Virus record (IMG/VR): IMGVR_UViG_3300034375_003113
Coordinates: 62,001-126,000 of that record
DNA length: 64,000 bases
From: a virus
Reading direction: 5' to 3' (one strand)
Positions within the stretch are counted from its first letter, which is position 1. Each line of letters begins with the position of its first letter. This document shows, one piece after another, positions 35,083-44,900 of the stretch. The notes beneath the pieces were generated by a model that was not told the DNA's origin, did no database searches, and worked only from the letters and a program-made list of their open reading frames with translations. The translations under genes and the position numbers were made by a program.

Positions 35083-35783
35083 AACACTACGACTTATTAA
35101 AAGATAAACGAAGACACGTTATCACTTATAAAAAAGATGTTCCACCAAAAGAAATCATAGATAGAGCTTTAGAAAAAGCATTAATAACAACATCATCTAA
35201 AAATAATATGTTTGCATATAGAATAAATGTCTATGGTCCTGAACAACAAGAATGGAAAGAAAAGATATGGATTTTATCTAATAGAAATCATATACAAGTT
35301 GACAAAGATACAAATGCTTTAGGTTTATCTAAAGTAACACATGACGCAAAAAAGAATCCTAATCCAAACTACAATCATGTAAGAACTAATCCTTACTTGT
35401 TTGCATTTCATAGCAGAGTTGTGCATAAACCAAATGCGTTCTATCAAAAACAGATAGACAATGGTAGTCATACGGCAGATGAGCAATATCCAGAATACGT
35501 AGAAAAAATTATAGATCATATCGCTTTAGAAGTAGGAATGTTTGCAACCAATCTATCAAGTTATCTATTAGAAGAAGGATTAGATGTATCGTACAATATT
35601 TGTTTTATAAGAGATGTAAAACAATGGCATGATTTAGGTTTTAGTTGGGTAAAAAGAAGACCTATATTAATGATGAGTTGTGGTTATGCTGAAGAAACAA
35701 GACAGCAATGGCTAGAGAAAAAGAATCAATTGGGATTAGACACATGTCCGCCATTATCAGATATAGTAAGTTGGGTTAAATGA
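35079..35783 (+). CDS. Nitroreductase-like flavoprotein
   Basis: 234 aa from ATG 35079 (ATGA overlap with the carbamoyltransferase stop; an upstream start at 35064 is less likely). LLKDKRRHVITYKKDVPPKEIIDRALEKALITTSSKNNM matches the N-terminal layout of FMN-dependent nitroreductases (R-R near the start, S-x-x-N). HIALEVGMFATNLSSYLLEEGLDVSYN resembles the dimer/FMN helix. The C-terminus is not clearly canonical. It may reduce a quinone, enone or imine in the pathway. A second nitroreductase is at 59987. Confidence 0.6.
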   Translation: MKHYDLLKDKRRHVITYKKDVPPKEIIDRALEKALITTSSKNNMFAYRINVYGPEQQEWKEKIWILSNRNHIQVDKDTNALGLSKVTHDAKKNPNPNYNHVRTNPYLFAFHSRVVHKPNAFYQKQIDNGSHTADEQYPEYVEKIIDHIALEVGMFATNLSSYLLEEGLDVSYNICFIRDVKQWHDLGFSWVKRRPILMMSCGYAEETRQQWLEKKNQLGLDTCPPLSDIVSWVK

Positions 35784-36511
35784 TAGAAAGAGATCAATTA
35801 CAATATTTAAAAAATATATTGAGCTTACATAATAATCATATAGATTATAATTTATTGGAAAAAATAATTTATACTATTAAAGAAGAGCCTGATTTAGAAC
35901 ATAATATACTAGACTCTTTTAGTACTCCTCAATTAAACGCAAAGATGAATATTGTAAAACATTGTGATAAACTTGGTTTAATAACAGATCAAACTGAAAT
36001 AACAATATTCGGTTGTTGGTATGGTAGTATTCTAATACCTGAATTAGCACCTAGAGTAAAAAAGATTACAGCAATAGATATGGACGATAGAGTTATAAAG
36101 ATTGCTAAAAATAAATTGTTTTACAACTATGAAAATGTTACCTTTATATCAGATGACATATTCAAAGATTTTAGAAACGAATATGAGAAAACAGATTTAT
36201 TCATTAATACTTCGTGTGAACATATGCGACCAATGTCTGAATGGGGACCTATAGGACCTAAATCACTATATTTCAATTCAAAATTTGGTGTGCCTGTTAC
36301 ACGTAAAGTTCCATGGTGGACAAGAATGAAAAAAACAGCACATTTTGCCTTTCAATCAAATGACATGTTCAATATTGATACACATATAAATTGTGTAAAC
36401 AATGGCGATGAATTTAAAACACAATTACCTAAAAACACCGAAGTGCTTGTTGAAGATGAAATTAATGATGAAAGAGGAACAAGATTTACATTAATAGGAA
36501 AAATATTATGA
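35780..36511 (+). CDS. SAM-dependent methyltransferase
   Basis: 243 aa. TIFGCWYGSILIPELA (residues 75-90) replaces the canonical D-x-G-x-G-x-G but keeps the turn, and KKITAIDMDDRVIKIAKNKL is a clear motif II. TFISDDIF follows as expected. A helical N-terminal extension precedes the Rossmann domain. Acceptor unknown; O- or N-methylation of a glycan would fit the neighbours. ATGA overlaps on both sides. Confidence 0.7.
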   Translation: MIERDQLQYLKNILSLHNNHIDYNLLEKIIYTIKEEPDLEHNILDSFSTPQLNAKMNIVKHCDKLGLITDQTEITIFGCWYGSILIPELAPRVKKITAIDMDDRVIKIAKNKLFYNYENVTFISDDIFKDFRNEYEKTDLFINTSCEHMRPMSEWGPIGPKSLYFNSKFGVPVTRKVPWWTRMKKTAHFAFQSNDMFNIDTHINCVNNGDEFKTQLPKNTEVLVEDEINDERGTRFTLIGKIL

Positions 36512-37371
36512 AAAGAGTAATTTTTAGTTTGTATATTGATATACCTTCAGAAGATATTGATATTTTTGATAAAAACATTTTGAAGACAGGTGATACACCT
36601 ATGAACATAAGAACTAAAGAGCAATTCGCAAAACATTATGGTGATCTATGTGCTTGTAAACAAATCTACGCTGACGCTATTGGTGCTGATTTTATTTTAT
36701 ATGAATATGATACAAACTTTACATTATGGTCAGAAAATATAAAAAAACAATATCCATACCTTACAATGTATAATATAATAAATTTTTATAAGATACATTT
36801 AATGTATGAACTATCTACGAAATATGATGAAATATTATTTTTAGATTTTGATGTTGTGCCTATGAAAAATGAAAACTTTTTTGAGGTGTGGGATTTAACA
36901 AAAGGTATTGCTGTACTAAACAATAATAGTAAAATCACAAAAATAGATTCAGTTACAGATACATCACAAACAATAAGAAGTCCATCATCAAAATATTTCA
37001 ATACTCAGGCAATGTTGATAGAAAAAGGATTAAGTCCTAAAAATGATGTTATTAATACAGGTATCGTAGGTATTAACAAAGATCATTTAGTAAAACTAAA
37101 CTACTTTGAAAATTTTAAAGATAATTTAGCTATGATGTCTGAATTAAAAAATAGCAGTGATATATTCCCTAAAAAAGTATTACAATATTTTGGTTGGGAT
37201 AATGAAACATTATTTTCATTTAAAATAAAAGAAAACAATGTATCTGTACAATGGTTAGATGACAAATGGCATTATTTTTTATATCAACAAGGATTCATAC
37301 CTAAAGATACTATACTTTGCCACACTATCAACAAAGACTTTGATCTTGTGTGGAGAAGACTTAATGCTTAA
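36508..37371 (+). CDS. GT-A glycosyltransferase 1
   Basis: 287 aa. YDEILFLDFDVVPMKN carries the metal-binding DxD (D113, D115) of nucleotide-sugar transferases. QLKMY-like acceptor residues cannot be read. NTGIVGINKDH fits the loop after the DxD in related GT8-type enzymes. First of three consecutive DxD enzymes, suggesting stepwise chain assembly. Overlaps the next start by 8 nt. Confidence 0.7.
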   Translation: MKRVIFSLYIDIPSEDIDIFDKNILKTGDTPMNIRTKEQFAKHYGDLCACKQIYADAIGADFILYEYDTNFTLWSENIKKQYPYLTMYNIINFYKIHLMYELSTKYDEILFLDFDVVPMKNENFFEVWDLTKGIAVLNNNSKITKIDSVTDTSQTIRSPSSKYFNTQAMLIEKGLSPKNDVINTGIVGINKDHLVKLNYFENFKDNLAMMSELKNSSDIFPKKVLQYFGWDNETLFSFKIKENNVSVQWLDDKWHYFLYQQGFIPKDTILCHTINKDFDLVWRRLNA

Positions 37372-38083
37372 AATATGTACGGTATACTTTGATGGTTTTT
37401 ACACACCCGATTACGTTGAAAGACTACACGATAGTTTACGTAAACACTCATCAATAGACTTTGAGTTTGTATGTTTAAGTGATACAGATGTCAAAGCAGA
37501 TTTAGTCCTACCTTACAATCATCATAGTAATATAGTAAAACATTGGCATAAACTAAAATTCTTTAGTCCTCAATTTGCATATCAGAAACCAGATGATGAT
37601 ATAATCATTATGGATATAGATCAAGTCATAGTAAGTAATATAGATGATTTACTAGGGCATCCTGTATCAGATGATGAATTAGTAACATATGGTCAATGGT
37701 GGGAAAACAAACTAGGTATCAATGGTGGTTTCTATAAGTTTAAATCAGGTAGTTTAAAATTTTTATGGGATGACTTTGCACTTAATCCTGAATACTGGCA
37801 ATTACATTTCTATAACGAAGGAACAGTACATAAGAAATATTATGGCGAACAAAATTATGTCAAGTGGAAGATATTAGAACATAAAGCAAAACTAACTAAA
37901 ACACCTAGTGAATGGATTGCGAAATATACAGATGACTACAATGAAAATTTAAAACTAAATCAAATGTATATGCAAAAGTTTGATACTGACTTTATGATAT
38001 TAGATAAAGAAGTAAACGAAAAATTAAAAGTAGTACACTTTACAGGTGTAGGAAGAAAGATAAATGAGAATTATTTGTTGTAG
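37364..38083 (+). CDS. GT-A glycosyltransferase 2
   Basis: 239 aa from ATG 37364; the in-frame start at 37259 would lie deep inside the previous gene and is rejected. DDIIIMDIDQVIVSNIDDLL carries D84 and D86. KICTVYFDGFYTPDYVERLHDSL is the N-terminal Rossmann-type strand and helix. HFTGVGRK near the C-terminus (H-x-x-G) is typical of metal-binding ends in GT8-like enzymes. Confidence 0.7.
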   Translation: MLKICTVYFDGFYTPDYVERLHDSLRKHSSIDFEFVCLSDTDVKADLVLPYNHHSNIVKHWHKLKFFSPQFAYQKPDDDIIIMDIDQVIVSNIDDLLGHPVSDDELVTYGQWWENKLGINGGFYKFKSGSLKFLWDDFALNPEYWQLHFYNEGTVHKKYYGEQNYVKWKILEHKAKLTKTPSEWIAKYTDDYNENLKLNQMYMQKFDTDFMILDKEVNEKLKVVHFTGVGRKINENYLL

Positions 38084-38642
38084 ATTTGGTAATAAGTTTA
38101 CTCAATGGCACGTTGATAACTTAAAACATATGATAGATGAATACTCTGGTCTAAAGTATGATAGTTTTGAAGTTATAGAAGACGACCTATATGGTAATTG
38201 GTTTAACAAATTTCAGATGTACGATAGGTTCCGAGATGGGGAGAACCTGTATTTTGATTTAGATATGATTATCTACAACAAGTTACCTAATCTAGTAAGA
38301 AAAGATTTTACGTTATTAGATGATACGTGGTGGAGAGAACCTGCTCACACACCTTTAAACTCATCTATAGTATCATGGACTGGTGATGTATCTTATATAT
38401 GGGATAAGTTTAAAGAACAAGACTCTTTCTACGTGGATACCTACACTAGAGGAAGTGATGAATGGTACTATAAATTCATTGACTATAAAACGTATGAAAG
38501 AGTATGTCCTTCAATTAAAGACTATCTGTATTATAAACCTTTGTCATATAGTATATGTACACTTGGTCAAATGCAACATATAATGGAAAAAGGTTGGACT
38601 GGTTGGTATTCTAACTATTTTCTAAAATCTGACAAGCAGTAG
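38064..38642 (+). CDS. GT-A glycosyltransferase 3
   Basis: 192 aa, short. GENLYFDLDMIIYNKL carries D65 and D67. KYDSFEVIEDDLYGNWFNKFQMYDRF resembles the segment before the DxD in copy 2. The C-terminal half of a full enzyme is reduced. It overlaps the previous gene by 20 nt, and its 3' end overlaps the convergent gene by 32 nt. Last gene of the plus operon. Confidence 0.65.
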   Translation: MRIICCRFGNKFTQWHVDNLKHMIDEYSGLKYDSFEVIEDDLYGNWFNKFQMYDRFRDGENLYFDLDMIIYNKLPNLVRKDFTLLDDTWWREPAHTPLNSSIVSWTGDVSYIWDKFKEQDSFYVDTYTRGSDEWYYKFIDYKTYERVCPSIKDYLYYKPLSYSICTLGQMQHIMEKGWTGWYSNYFLKSDKQ

Positions 38643-39105
38643 CAATAATATCTCTTTTAGTTTTTGATTGTCTTAGCTTTTTCTTTAATTCTTCTTTTTT
38701 AGAATCCTTAATTCCGTCTAACTCAAATATTGCAAGTTTTAAAGCAAAAACGTGATCTAAATTTTCTTCATCACCAAAAATAGCTTCTACTACTCTAGGA
38801 TAAAATTTAGTGTCAATCTTATTTGAGTCCATTATTAGACCGTCTTTTTTTGCAATTTCTAAAACCATATTTTCAAAATCTCGTCTTTCGTCTTTCTTTT
38901 TCTGATACGTTGCCTCATGCAATTGATCTAAATTCATAACGGTTGATAATGCTTTATATTTTACATCATTTTCATCAAAAGGAATGTAATATGGTATTGT
39001 TGCTGTCTTATCTTCATTTGTCATTAATATCTCAATGTTTTGTCTTTCATTGTCACAAAAATGAGCAGTTATAAAATGTTCTTTTAAATATTCTTCAGTT
39101 AACAT
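38611..39105 (-). CDS. Conserved phage hypothetical protein
   Basis: 164 aa from ATG 39105; AAGGAG lies 7 nt upstream and decides this start over 39129. It is hydrophilic, with helical segments (YQKKKDERRDFENMVLEIAKKDG; DSKKEELKKKLRQSKTKRDIIATA). A resembling protein is familiar from T4-like marine phage genomes, but no function is known. It overlaps the epimerase gene by 11 nt. Confidence 0.6.
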   Translation of the reverse strand: MLTEEYLKEHFITAHFCDNERQNIEILMTNEDKTATIPYYIPFDENDVKYKALSTVMNLDQLHEATYQKKKDERRDFENMVLEIAKKDGLIMDSNKIDTKFYPRVVEAIFGDEENLDHVFALKLAIFELDGIKDSKKEELKKKLRQSKTKRDIIATACQILENS

Positions 39106-39826
39106 GTTTGTTCTCCTTAATATAGTCATATAAGTTTATTTTAGGTGACCAACCTATTTTATTTAGTAGTGTATTATCAGCAAGGTTATTCAATCTTTCG
39201 TTTTGTTCTCCCACAACACGTTTACAATTAATTCCAAAGTATTCAATTAACTCTACAAGATTGTTTGTAGTACCAGAACCTAAATCTGTTACACCTCTTA
39301 AATTTGATTTAATTAAAGTATCTATCCCTCTCACTAAATCGTCAACGTGTATAAAATCTCTACTATGATTTGTGTTGATATAAGGAACATCATTTCGTAA
39401 GATTCTTGGTATCAACATTGTTTCTCTAGCATTAGGACCATACACGGTTGTAAATCTCATACCCATACTGTTTGCAGGAGCAATACGCTCTAAAGCATAT
39501 TTACTCATTGCATATGGATTTTTCCAAGGTTCGTGTGCTGTTGATGAACTTGCGTATAAGATTCTTGTATCTTTGAAAAAATCAAAAAGTCTTTGACCTG
39601 CGATTACATTTTGTATCCAATACTCTTCCGATTTATCTAAACTATCTCTAACGCCAGATAAACCAGCGAGATGTATAACTAAATCTACAGAATATTTTAA
39701 GTCGCAAGTAAGTAAATCATTGCCTGTTTTTTTGTCCAGACAAATTACTTCGTGTTTTTGATCTGTTAAGAATTTATTTAAGTGTTGACCTATGAAGCCT
39801 TCACTACCTGTTAATAATATTTTCAT
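39095..39826 (-). CDS. NAD-dependent sugar epimerase/dehydratase
   Basis: 243 aa. LLTGSEGFIGQHL (residues 4-16) is the NAD-binding G-x-x-G-x-x-G turn, LVIHLAGLSGVRDS is the cofactor strand, SSST and YAMSK give the catalytic S-Y-K residues, and RDFIHVDDLVRGI is typical of extended SDR sugar enzymes. It is shorter than usual (about 310 aa), with a compact C-terminal substrate domain. It probably makes a nucleotide sugar for the neighbouring glycosyltransferases, although it is on the opposite strand. Confidence 0.8.
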   Translation of the reverse strand: MKILLTGSEGFIGQHLNKFLTDQKHEVICLDKKTGNDLLTCDLKYSVDLVIHLAGLSGVRDSLDKSEEYWIQNVIAGQRLFDFFKDTRILYASSSTAHEPWKNPYAMSKYALERIAPANSMGMRFTTVYGPNARETMLIPRILRNDVPYINTNHSRDFIHVDDLVRGIDTLIKSNLRGVTDLGSGTTNNLVELIEYFGINCKRVVGEQNERLNNLADNTLLNKIGWSPKINLYDYIKENKHVN

Positions 39827-39842
39827 AATTCATAATATAATT

Positions 39843-39864
39843 TATAAGTCTATTAAGACTTATA
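39843..39864. repeat. 8-bp inverted repeat at the end of a structural gene
   Basis: Arms tataagtc (39843-39850) and gacttata (39857-39864) with a 6-nt loop overlap the stop codon of the 313-aa gene. AT-rich sequence but no T-run follows, so at best a weak terminator or processing hairpin. Confidence 0.5.
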
Positions 39865-40794
39865 TATTCTTAAATAATATGTTGCAGCTGTAGTTGCAGA
39901 TCCATTTGGAAATTCCTGTGCTCTATAGTCATCAGCGTTTACAAACAATTGTTGATAGTTACCAGAACCATCTAATATAGTATCACCCATACCAGAACCT
40001 CTTGTATTACCAGAACCAGAAGTACCAATGTTATAACTTAAAGAATAACCATCAGCAGATGATACTGCTGTGTACTTCATCCATTCTTGTAACAATGTAT
40101 CAAAAGCAGATGTTGTAAATTCTTTGATGTTATTAGAACCATCTAAAAAGTATGGTTCAGTATATGTAATTTGAGAACCATCAATTCTATGTAAGTAATA
40201 GTTTGTAACTGTTGTAGGTTGGTCAAGCGCTTCAGGAATACCACCAGCAGTATATAAAGATGTATCTGCTCTTGTATCTGAAAAGATTGGTGTTGAAGCA
40301 CCAGACACTTCAGTTGAACCTGCAACAGAAGCACTTGTTGAAACGTGATAAGTTCCACCTTGTTGAGTACCTGTTGATCCTGAAGCCAATAGATCAATTG
40401 CTGGGTGTAAAAATGTATCTTTTACATCCGATAAATTCATTGCTTGTATCTGACCAGATGTGTTGTAATACACAGGCCATGTTTTACCAGTATCTGCCGT
40501 AGGCGATCCTGCTGTTCTAGTTTCAGAAACTTTATCGTAAGTTACTGTAACCGTACTTGGTTCTGCTGTTGTTGCCTCACTTGGGAATGAAGTAGTACTT
40601 GTTGAATATGATCCTGCTTGTTTTCTTGTGTCGTTCATTGAACCTAAACTACCACCTGATCCAACTACAGATAATGCAACACTAGGATTTAATGAATATT
40701 GATAGACAGCCTGATCTACGATCTGTTCGACCATAGTAGTGTCCATCTCTCGTAGATTGCCTGAATCTACATATAAAGGTTTTCTTACTGCCAT
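39853..40794 (-). CDS. Conserved virion structural protein, T4-like marine phages
   Basis: 313 aa. The N-terminus (MAVRKPLYVDSGNLREM, then QIVDQAVYQYSLNPSVALSVVGSGGSLGSMNDTRKQAG) is a pattern I associate with a conserved structural protein of cyanophage- and pelagiphage-type myoviruses encoded next to the baseplate genes. Thereafter it is Ser/Thr/Gly-rich beta structure. GGAG lies 7 nt before the ATG. Exact position in the virion unknown; baseplate or fibre attachment is likely from context. Confidence 0.65.
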   Translation of the reverse strand: MAVRKPLYVDSGNLREMDTTMVEQIVDQAVYQYSLNPSVALSVVGSGGSLGSMNDTRKQAGSYSTSTTSFPSEATTAEPSTVTVTYDKVSETRTAGSPTADTGKTWPVYYNTSGQIQAMNLSDVKDTFLHPAIDLLASGSTGTQQGGTYHVSTSASVAGSTEVSGASTPIFSDTRADTSLYTAGGIPEALDQPTTVTNYYLHRIDGSQITYTEPYFLDGSNNIKEFTTSAFDTLLQEWMKYTAVSSADGYSLSYNIGTSGSGNTRGSGMGDTILDGSGNYQQLFVNADDYRAQEFPNGSATTAATYYLRIYKS

Positions 40795-40849
40795 AATTTC
40801 TCCATTTTTTATCTGGTACCACGTCTTTCAGTAAGTACCTCTCTTTACT

Positions 40850-40857
40850 TATTTATA
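40850..40857 (-). promoter_or_regulatory. T4-type late promoter box
   Basis: Minus-strand TATAAATA, 56 nt upstream of the 313-aa structural gene, leaving an untranslated leader of about 50 nt. Confidence 0.65.
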
Positions 40858-40861
40858 CTAT

Positions 40862-41695
40862 TTATGCACCTGCAGCATACATTGTTTTAACAACAACGCC
40901 ACTAGAATTTAAAATCTGCAAGGTTACTACACTTTTTAGTTGATCTTGCCCTATGGCGTCATCAGCCATATTTGCCTCACCTATAGTGTCGTTTGCAATC
41001 ATAGAACCAACGATAGTACCTGTATCGCCAGTAGTTATAACTGTTCCTGTCACATTAGGCAAAGTGATTGTTCTATCTGCTGTGGGGTCTACAACGGTTA
41101 CTATAGTTTCGTGTGCGTCTGGTGTTGTTCCTTCAAATACCAGACCTCCACTTGCTAATGTTGTGTAGAAGTATCCGTCAGTTGATACGTTTTTACTTCC
41201 GAAATCAACAAATGATTGATTACTTGAAATCTTATCAACAGTTAGCGTTTTAGTTGCAGGCATTGTTACATCATCACTCATTGTGATAGTAGAGCCTGAA
41301 CTTGCAATTGTACTGCCTGTAAATGATAACTCACCTAATGTGTGAGCACCTGTGCCTGAAGCAGTAAACTCACCAGCAATTGTTACATCATCGGTTAATG
41401 AGTATGTAACCGTATCTGTTGGTGATACCGTTGCTGTAATTTGATTTACTGTACCTCTAAATGATAATGTATTTCCATTTACAAGTGTTTCATTACCACC
41501 ATTGCCATCTGAAATTGTAAAAGATAATGCACCAGCAATCGCAGCGTATAATTCATTAACAGCGCCTATTACAGACGTTGCGGTTAAACCAGAATCTAAC
41601 GTAGCAATATCACCAAAATCAGTAGCCGATAGAGCATTAAACTGTGTTCTAAAGTCTTCTAATGTTTGTGTAGCAGTTATTTGTCGTGCAGCCAT
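40862..41695 (-). CDS. Short repeat-type fibre protein
   Basis: 277 aa. The N-terminus (MAARQITATQTLEDFRTQFNALSATDFGDI, then LTATSVIGAVNELYAAIAG) is a common head of baseplate-attached fibre proteins. It continues with fibre modules shared with the left-hand block ([31 protein letters not shown]). It ends QILNSSGVVVKTMYAAGA, nearly the same as the end of the 388-aa protein (QILDSSGSTVKSLYGAGS), so the two are paralogues at their C-termini. Start overlaps the upstream stop as TAATG. Confidence 0.75.
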   Translation of the reverse strand: MAARQITATQTLEDFRTQFNALSATDFGDIATLDSGLTATSVIGAVNELYAAIAGALSFTISDGNGGNETLVNGNTLSFRGTVNQITATVSPTDTVTYSLTDDVTIAGEFTASGTGAHTLGELSFTGSTIASSGSTITMSDDVTMPATKTLTVDKISSNQSFVDFGSKNVSTDGYFYTTLASGGLVFEGTTPDAHETIVTVVDPTADRTITLPNVTGTVITTGDTGTIVGSMIANDTIGEANMADDAIGQDQLKSVVTLQILNSSGVVVKTMYAAGA

Positions 41696-41916
41696 TACTT
41701 TTTAATTACCTCTTTTATTAATCTTTTTATTTCAAACAATTCTTGTTTTAAAGTATTTATTTCTTTTATTGCTTCTCTTAACTCATCACCTTGTTTTTGT
41801 CTAGTCTTGTGACGTGACATATAAACTTGATATTCAGTCCTGTTTACATTAACGATGGCATTTGAGTTGGTATCTCTTACTAGTCCAGAAAATCCTTCTA
41901 CTCTTAATTTGCTCAT
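41695..41916 (-). CDS. Small conserved structural-block protein
   Basis: 73 aa from ATG 41916, 1 nt after the upstream stop; the earlier in-frame start at 41934 would overlap. MSKLRVEGFSGLVRDTNSNAIVN, then Y-V-YMSRHKTRQKQG and a C-terminal coiled-coil helix. The pattern 'LVRD-x-x-S-A-I-V-N ... Y-x-x-Y' recurs in small proteins beside baseplate genes of marine myophages. Function unknown; perhaps a baseplate or fibre connector. Confidence 0.65.
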   Translation of the reverse strand: MSKLRVEGFSGLVRDTNSNAIVNVNRTEYQVYMSRHKTRQKQGDELREAIKEINTLKQELFEIKRLIKEVIKK

Positions 41917-41917
41917 C

Positions 41918-44900
41918 TTATATCGCCAATGCAATTCCTCTCATATCTCTTAATACAGGTGGATATGATGAATTTGTTCCTTTCATAACTATTTTAAGTT
42001 GAAAGTTAGTAAAGTCATTTATATCACTTGCTGTATATTTGTATTCTTTAAATGTTGTATCATCTTCAGCAGGTACAATAGATGAATCTGGACTACCATC
42101 TGTATTGAAAGGTGTCCAACCCAAATCATCTAGTTTGTCGCCATCTGTTGCAGCTCTAAAGTACATTTCAACTTCAGATGTTGCTCTTATGTTTGCAGTT
42201 AATCTAATGTCTAACGCTTTTGAGTTGTTTTCTAGCAATACTGGTTTAGTACAATAAACAGCAGCAGATGATGTACCTATACTTGCTGTATCAGCAACAA
42301 AATTAGGTGTGTTACTTGATGTTGGACTATTTAATCTGTTTTGAATAGTAAAGGCACTCATTCTTTGAGTATCTAATACAGGAGAAAGTTTAGTATTTGC
42401 AGTTGTCAATTCTAATATTGTATAGAAAGATTTACCACCTATAATTTGCGTTTCGTTTGTTTCATTTATTTCACTTGCAACCATTTGAGGTGCTGTGAAA
42501 GCAATATTGTCGTTACCTATTACAGCAACTTTATTTGCAGCTGTTGTTAAATCAAATTCTGTTTCTGATCCGTGTATTGATCTACCAGATGTTGTTCTAA
42601 CATAGAAATCTATATTAGTATCAGGTAAAGTTACGGTTTGAATACCACCTAAATTTAATACATCAAACAATCTGTTTTGAGTTGCTGTTACAGCAACACC
42701 ACCAACATCACCTGTTGCAGTTGCAGTTCCAGAAGTTGTAATATCGTAACTATCTAAAGTTACATTTGAAATAGATGTATATGTTCCATTAATATCACTA
42801 TGAGCAATACCATTGTGATCACCACTAGGTACACCAGCAATTGTTACGTTATTACTTGTACCGTGCATACCATGGTTAGGATGGAATACTCTAATTACTC
42901 CAGAACCATTTGTTGTTCTTAAAGCATTATTTTTAAGTGTTCTTGTTCCTAATGTATCGTTAGTTAATGTAACTGTACCAGTTACGTTACTAAATTCTGC
43001 TCTTCTTAATTTGAATTTCATATCTTCATTTTGTTCAGCAGACCATGTCATACCATTCTGTGATTTAAATAATACACCAGCATATGGTTGAGCAGATATT
43101 GTTCTATTTGTATCTAAAGATGTTTCACCTATTCTTGCCACATAAGCATTGTAGTCTTGTGAGTTTGCCATTACAACAAAACAATACTCTACGTTTGATT
43201 GTATGTAAACAGGACTTGCAAATGTAAATTTAGTTGCAGTTGTACCATCTGTACTTGTATTTACAGCACTAGGATTTAAAGTTACTTCCGAGAATGGTAA
43301 TATTTTCTGACCTGGATAACCATTTACAACATCTCTTACTTGAACTGTTACTGGTATTGCAGCGTCTTTTGTACTAAAGAATATATCAATAGATGTTAAG
43401 AATACACCACCTTCATCATCAATTAAGAAAGTTTGAGCAAGTGGGTCATGGTAACCAACTTGTCTTTCTTCCGTTCTTGTGGATGTTCTAGTAATACTTT
43501 GACTTTCTGTTACACTTCTCATCTCTACACGAGCTTCTCTACTTGAAATAATAGTTTCTCTTACTGTTTCTAATAGACCTCTTGCAACATATTCAACGTT
43601 TGCAGCCGTTTCTACGTTTGCGTTTGTTAAACTGTTTGAAGATGAACTTGTTAATCTGAATAATCTTTGACCTGTTCTCCATCTAGGATTTGAATTTGTT
43701 TTAGGATCAGGTATTGCAAATGTACCTTCAACCTTACCATTAGCGTCTGTAACTAAATTACCACCTAATGCACCACCGTCTGGAGTTACATATGCAGTAA
43801 CGTCTATATTATCAAAGAATGGATAAACTCTTGTATTAGGTTTTAATCTTGTTGCAGTAAATGTTAATGTTCTACTTCTAATAAAAGGAACAAATGCAAC
43901 TGAAACAACTCTATCACCGATAGATGTTCTTACTGTTTCAGGTACAGCAACTGCTCTAATTCCTGTTCTTGTTTGTGATACTTGTTGAGCAGTAGTTACT
44001 TCTTCTTTTGCAATTACTCTCCAACCATGACCACCTCTTTTCTTATATGTACCTACATTTTTTCTTTCTGTTTCAACAGGTCTTCCTGTCCATGTATCTT
44101 GCCATGAATTCCAAACTGTTGACATAGGAAATTCAGATAACTGATTAGAGTTACCAGAGTTTTTAGTTAAGTTGTCCCAACTACCATTAGGGTTGTTGAT
44201 AACTAATTCAGGTGCTCTTTCTGTTTCTTTCCATTCATCACCTGGAGGTGTTAATTCTATTGCACCTATCCATGTAAATACACCAAATGGGTTAACATTG
44301 ATAGCCTTACTTGCATAAGGTTGATCTATTAATGTTTCCTCAGTATATGGTAATGTTATTAAGTCGCCAGTCTTTTGATAGTTATGTGTTGTTCTATCAT
44401 CAGCTGTAATTGCAGTACCATCATCATCTCTTTCAATAAGTTGTACAGCGTCTTCATGGAATGTAGGTCTTAACTCACCGTTTGCGTAATCTATAGAAAC
44501 TTTGTAATCGTTATTTCCTACATCACCAATACCGTGACCTGTAAAGTTATCTACAACGAAACCATTTTTAAATCTATCAAAACCATTTGAGTCTTGTATT
44601 TGTAAATTCTGTGCAGCTGTTTCTAGTAGAGATAATTGAGTATAGTATTCTGTAGTTTCTATTCTCTTTTCTATTCTACCAATATCTCTCATTGTATATC
44701 GTTTGTTGTCAACGTGTTCTATACCAACTTCAGATGTATCCAATGTATATGCAGGTAAAAACAATGTGTATAGGTGCATTGCGTTATCTAATGTACCAGG
44801 TACTCTTGGTTCTAATGAACTAGCACCTTTTAATACTTTAAAGTTACCATCTTTATCTAAAAATATTTTATCTACTCTTCCTAAATAGTATTCAAAGTCT

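Noticed and set aside
37259-37363. N-terminal extension of glycosyltransferase 2
   Set aside because: It would overlap the preceding gene by over 100 nt, and the fold begins at MLKICTVYF with the usual 8-nt overlap.
15571-38642. The window as a bacterial genome fragment
   Set aside because: Transport and biosynthesis genes alone would suggest a cell, but T4-like fibre and baseplate genes flank them on both sides and TATAAATA late boxes occur within and around.
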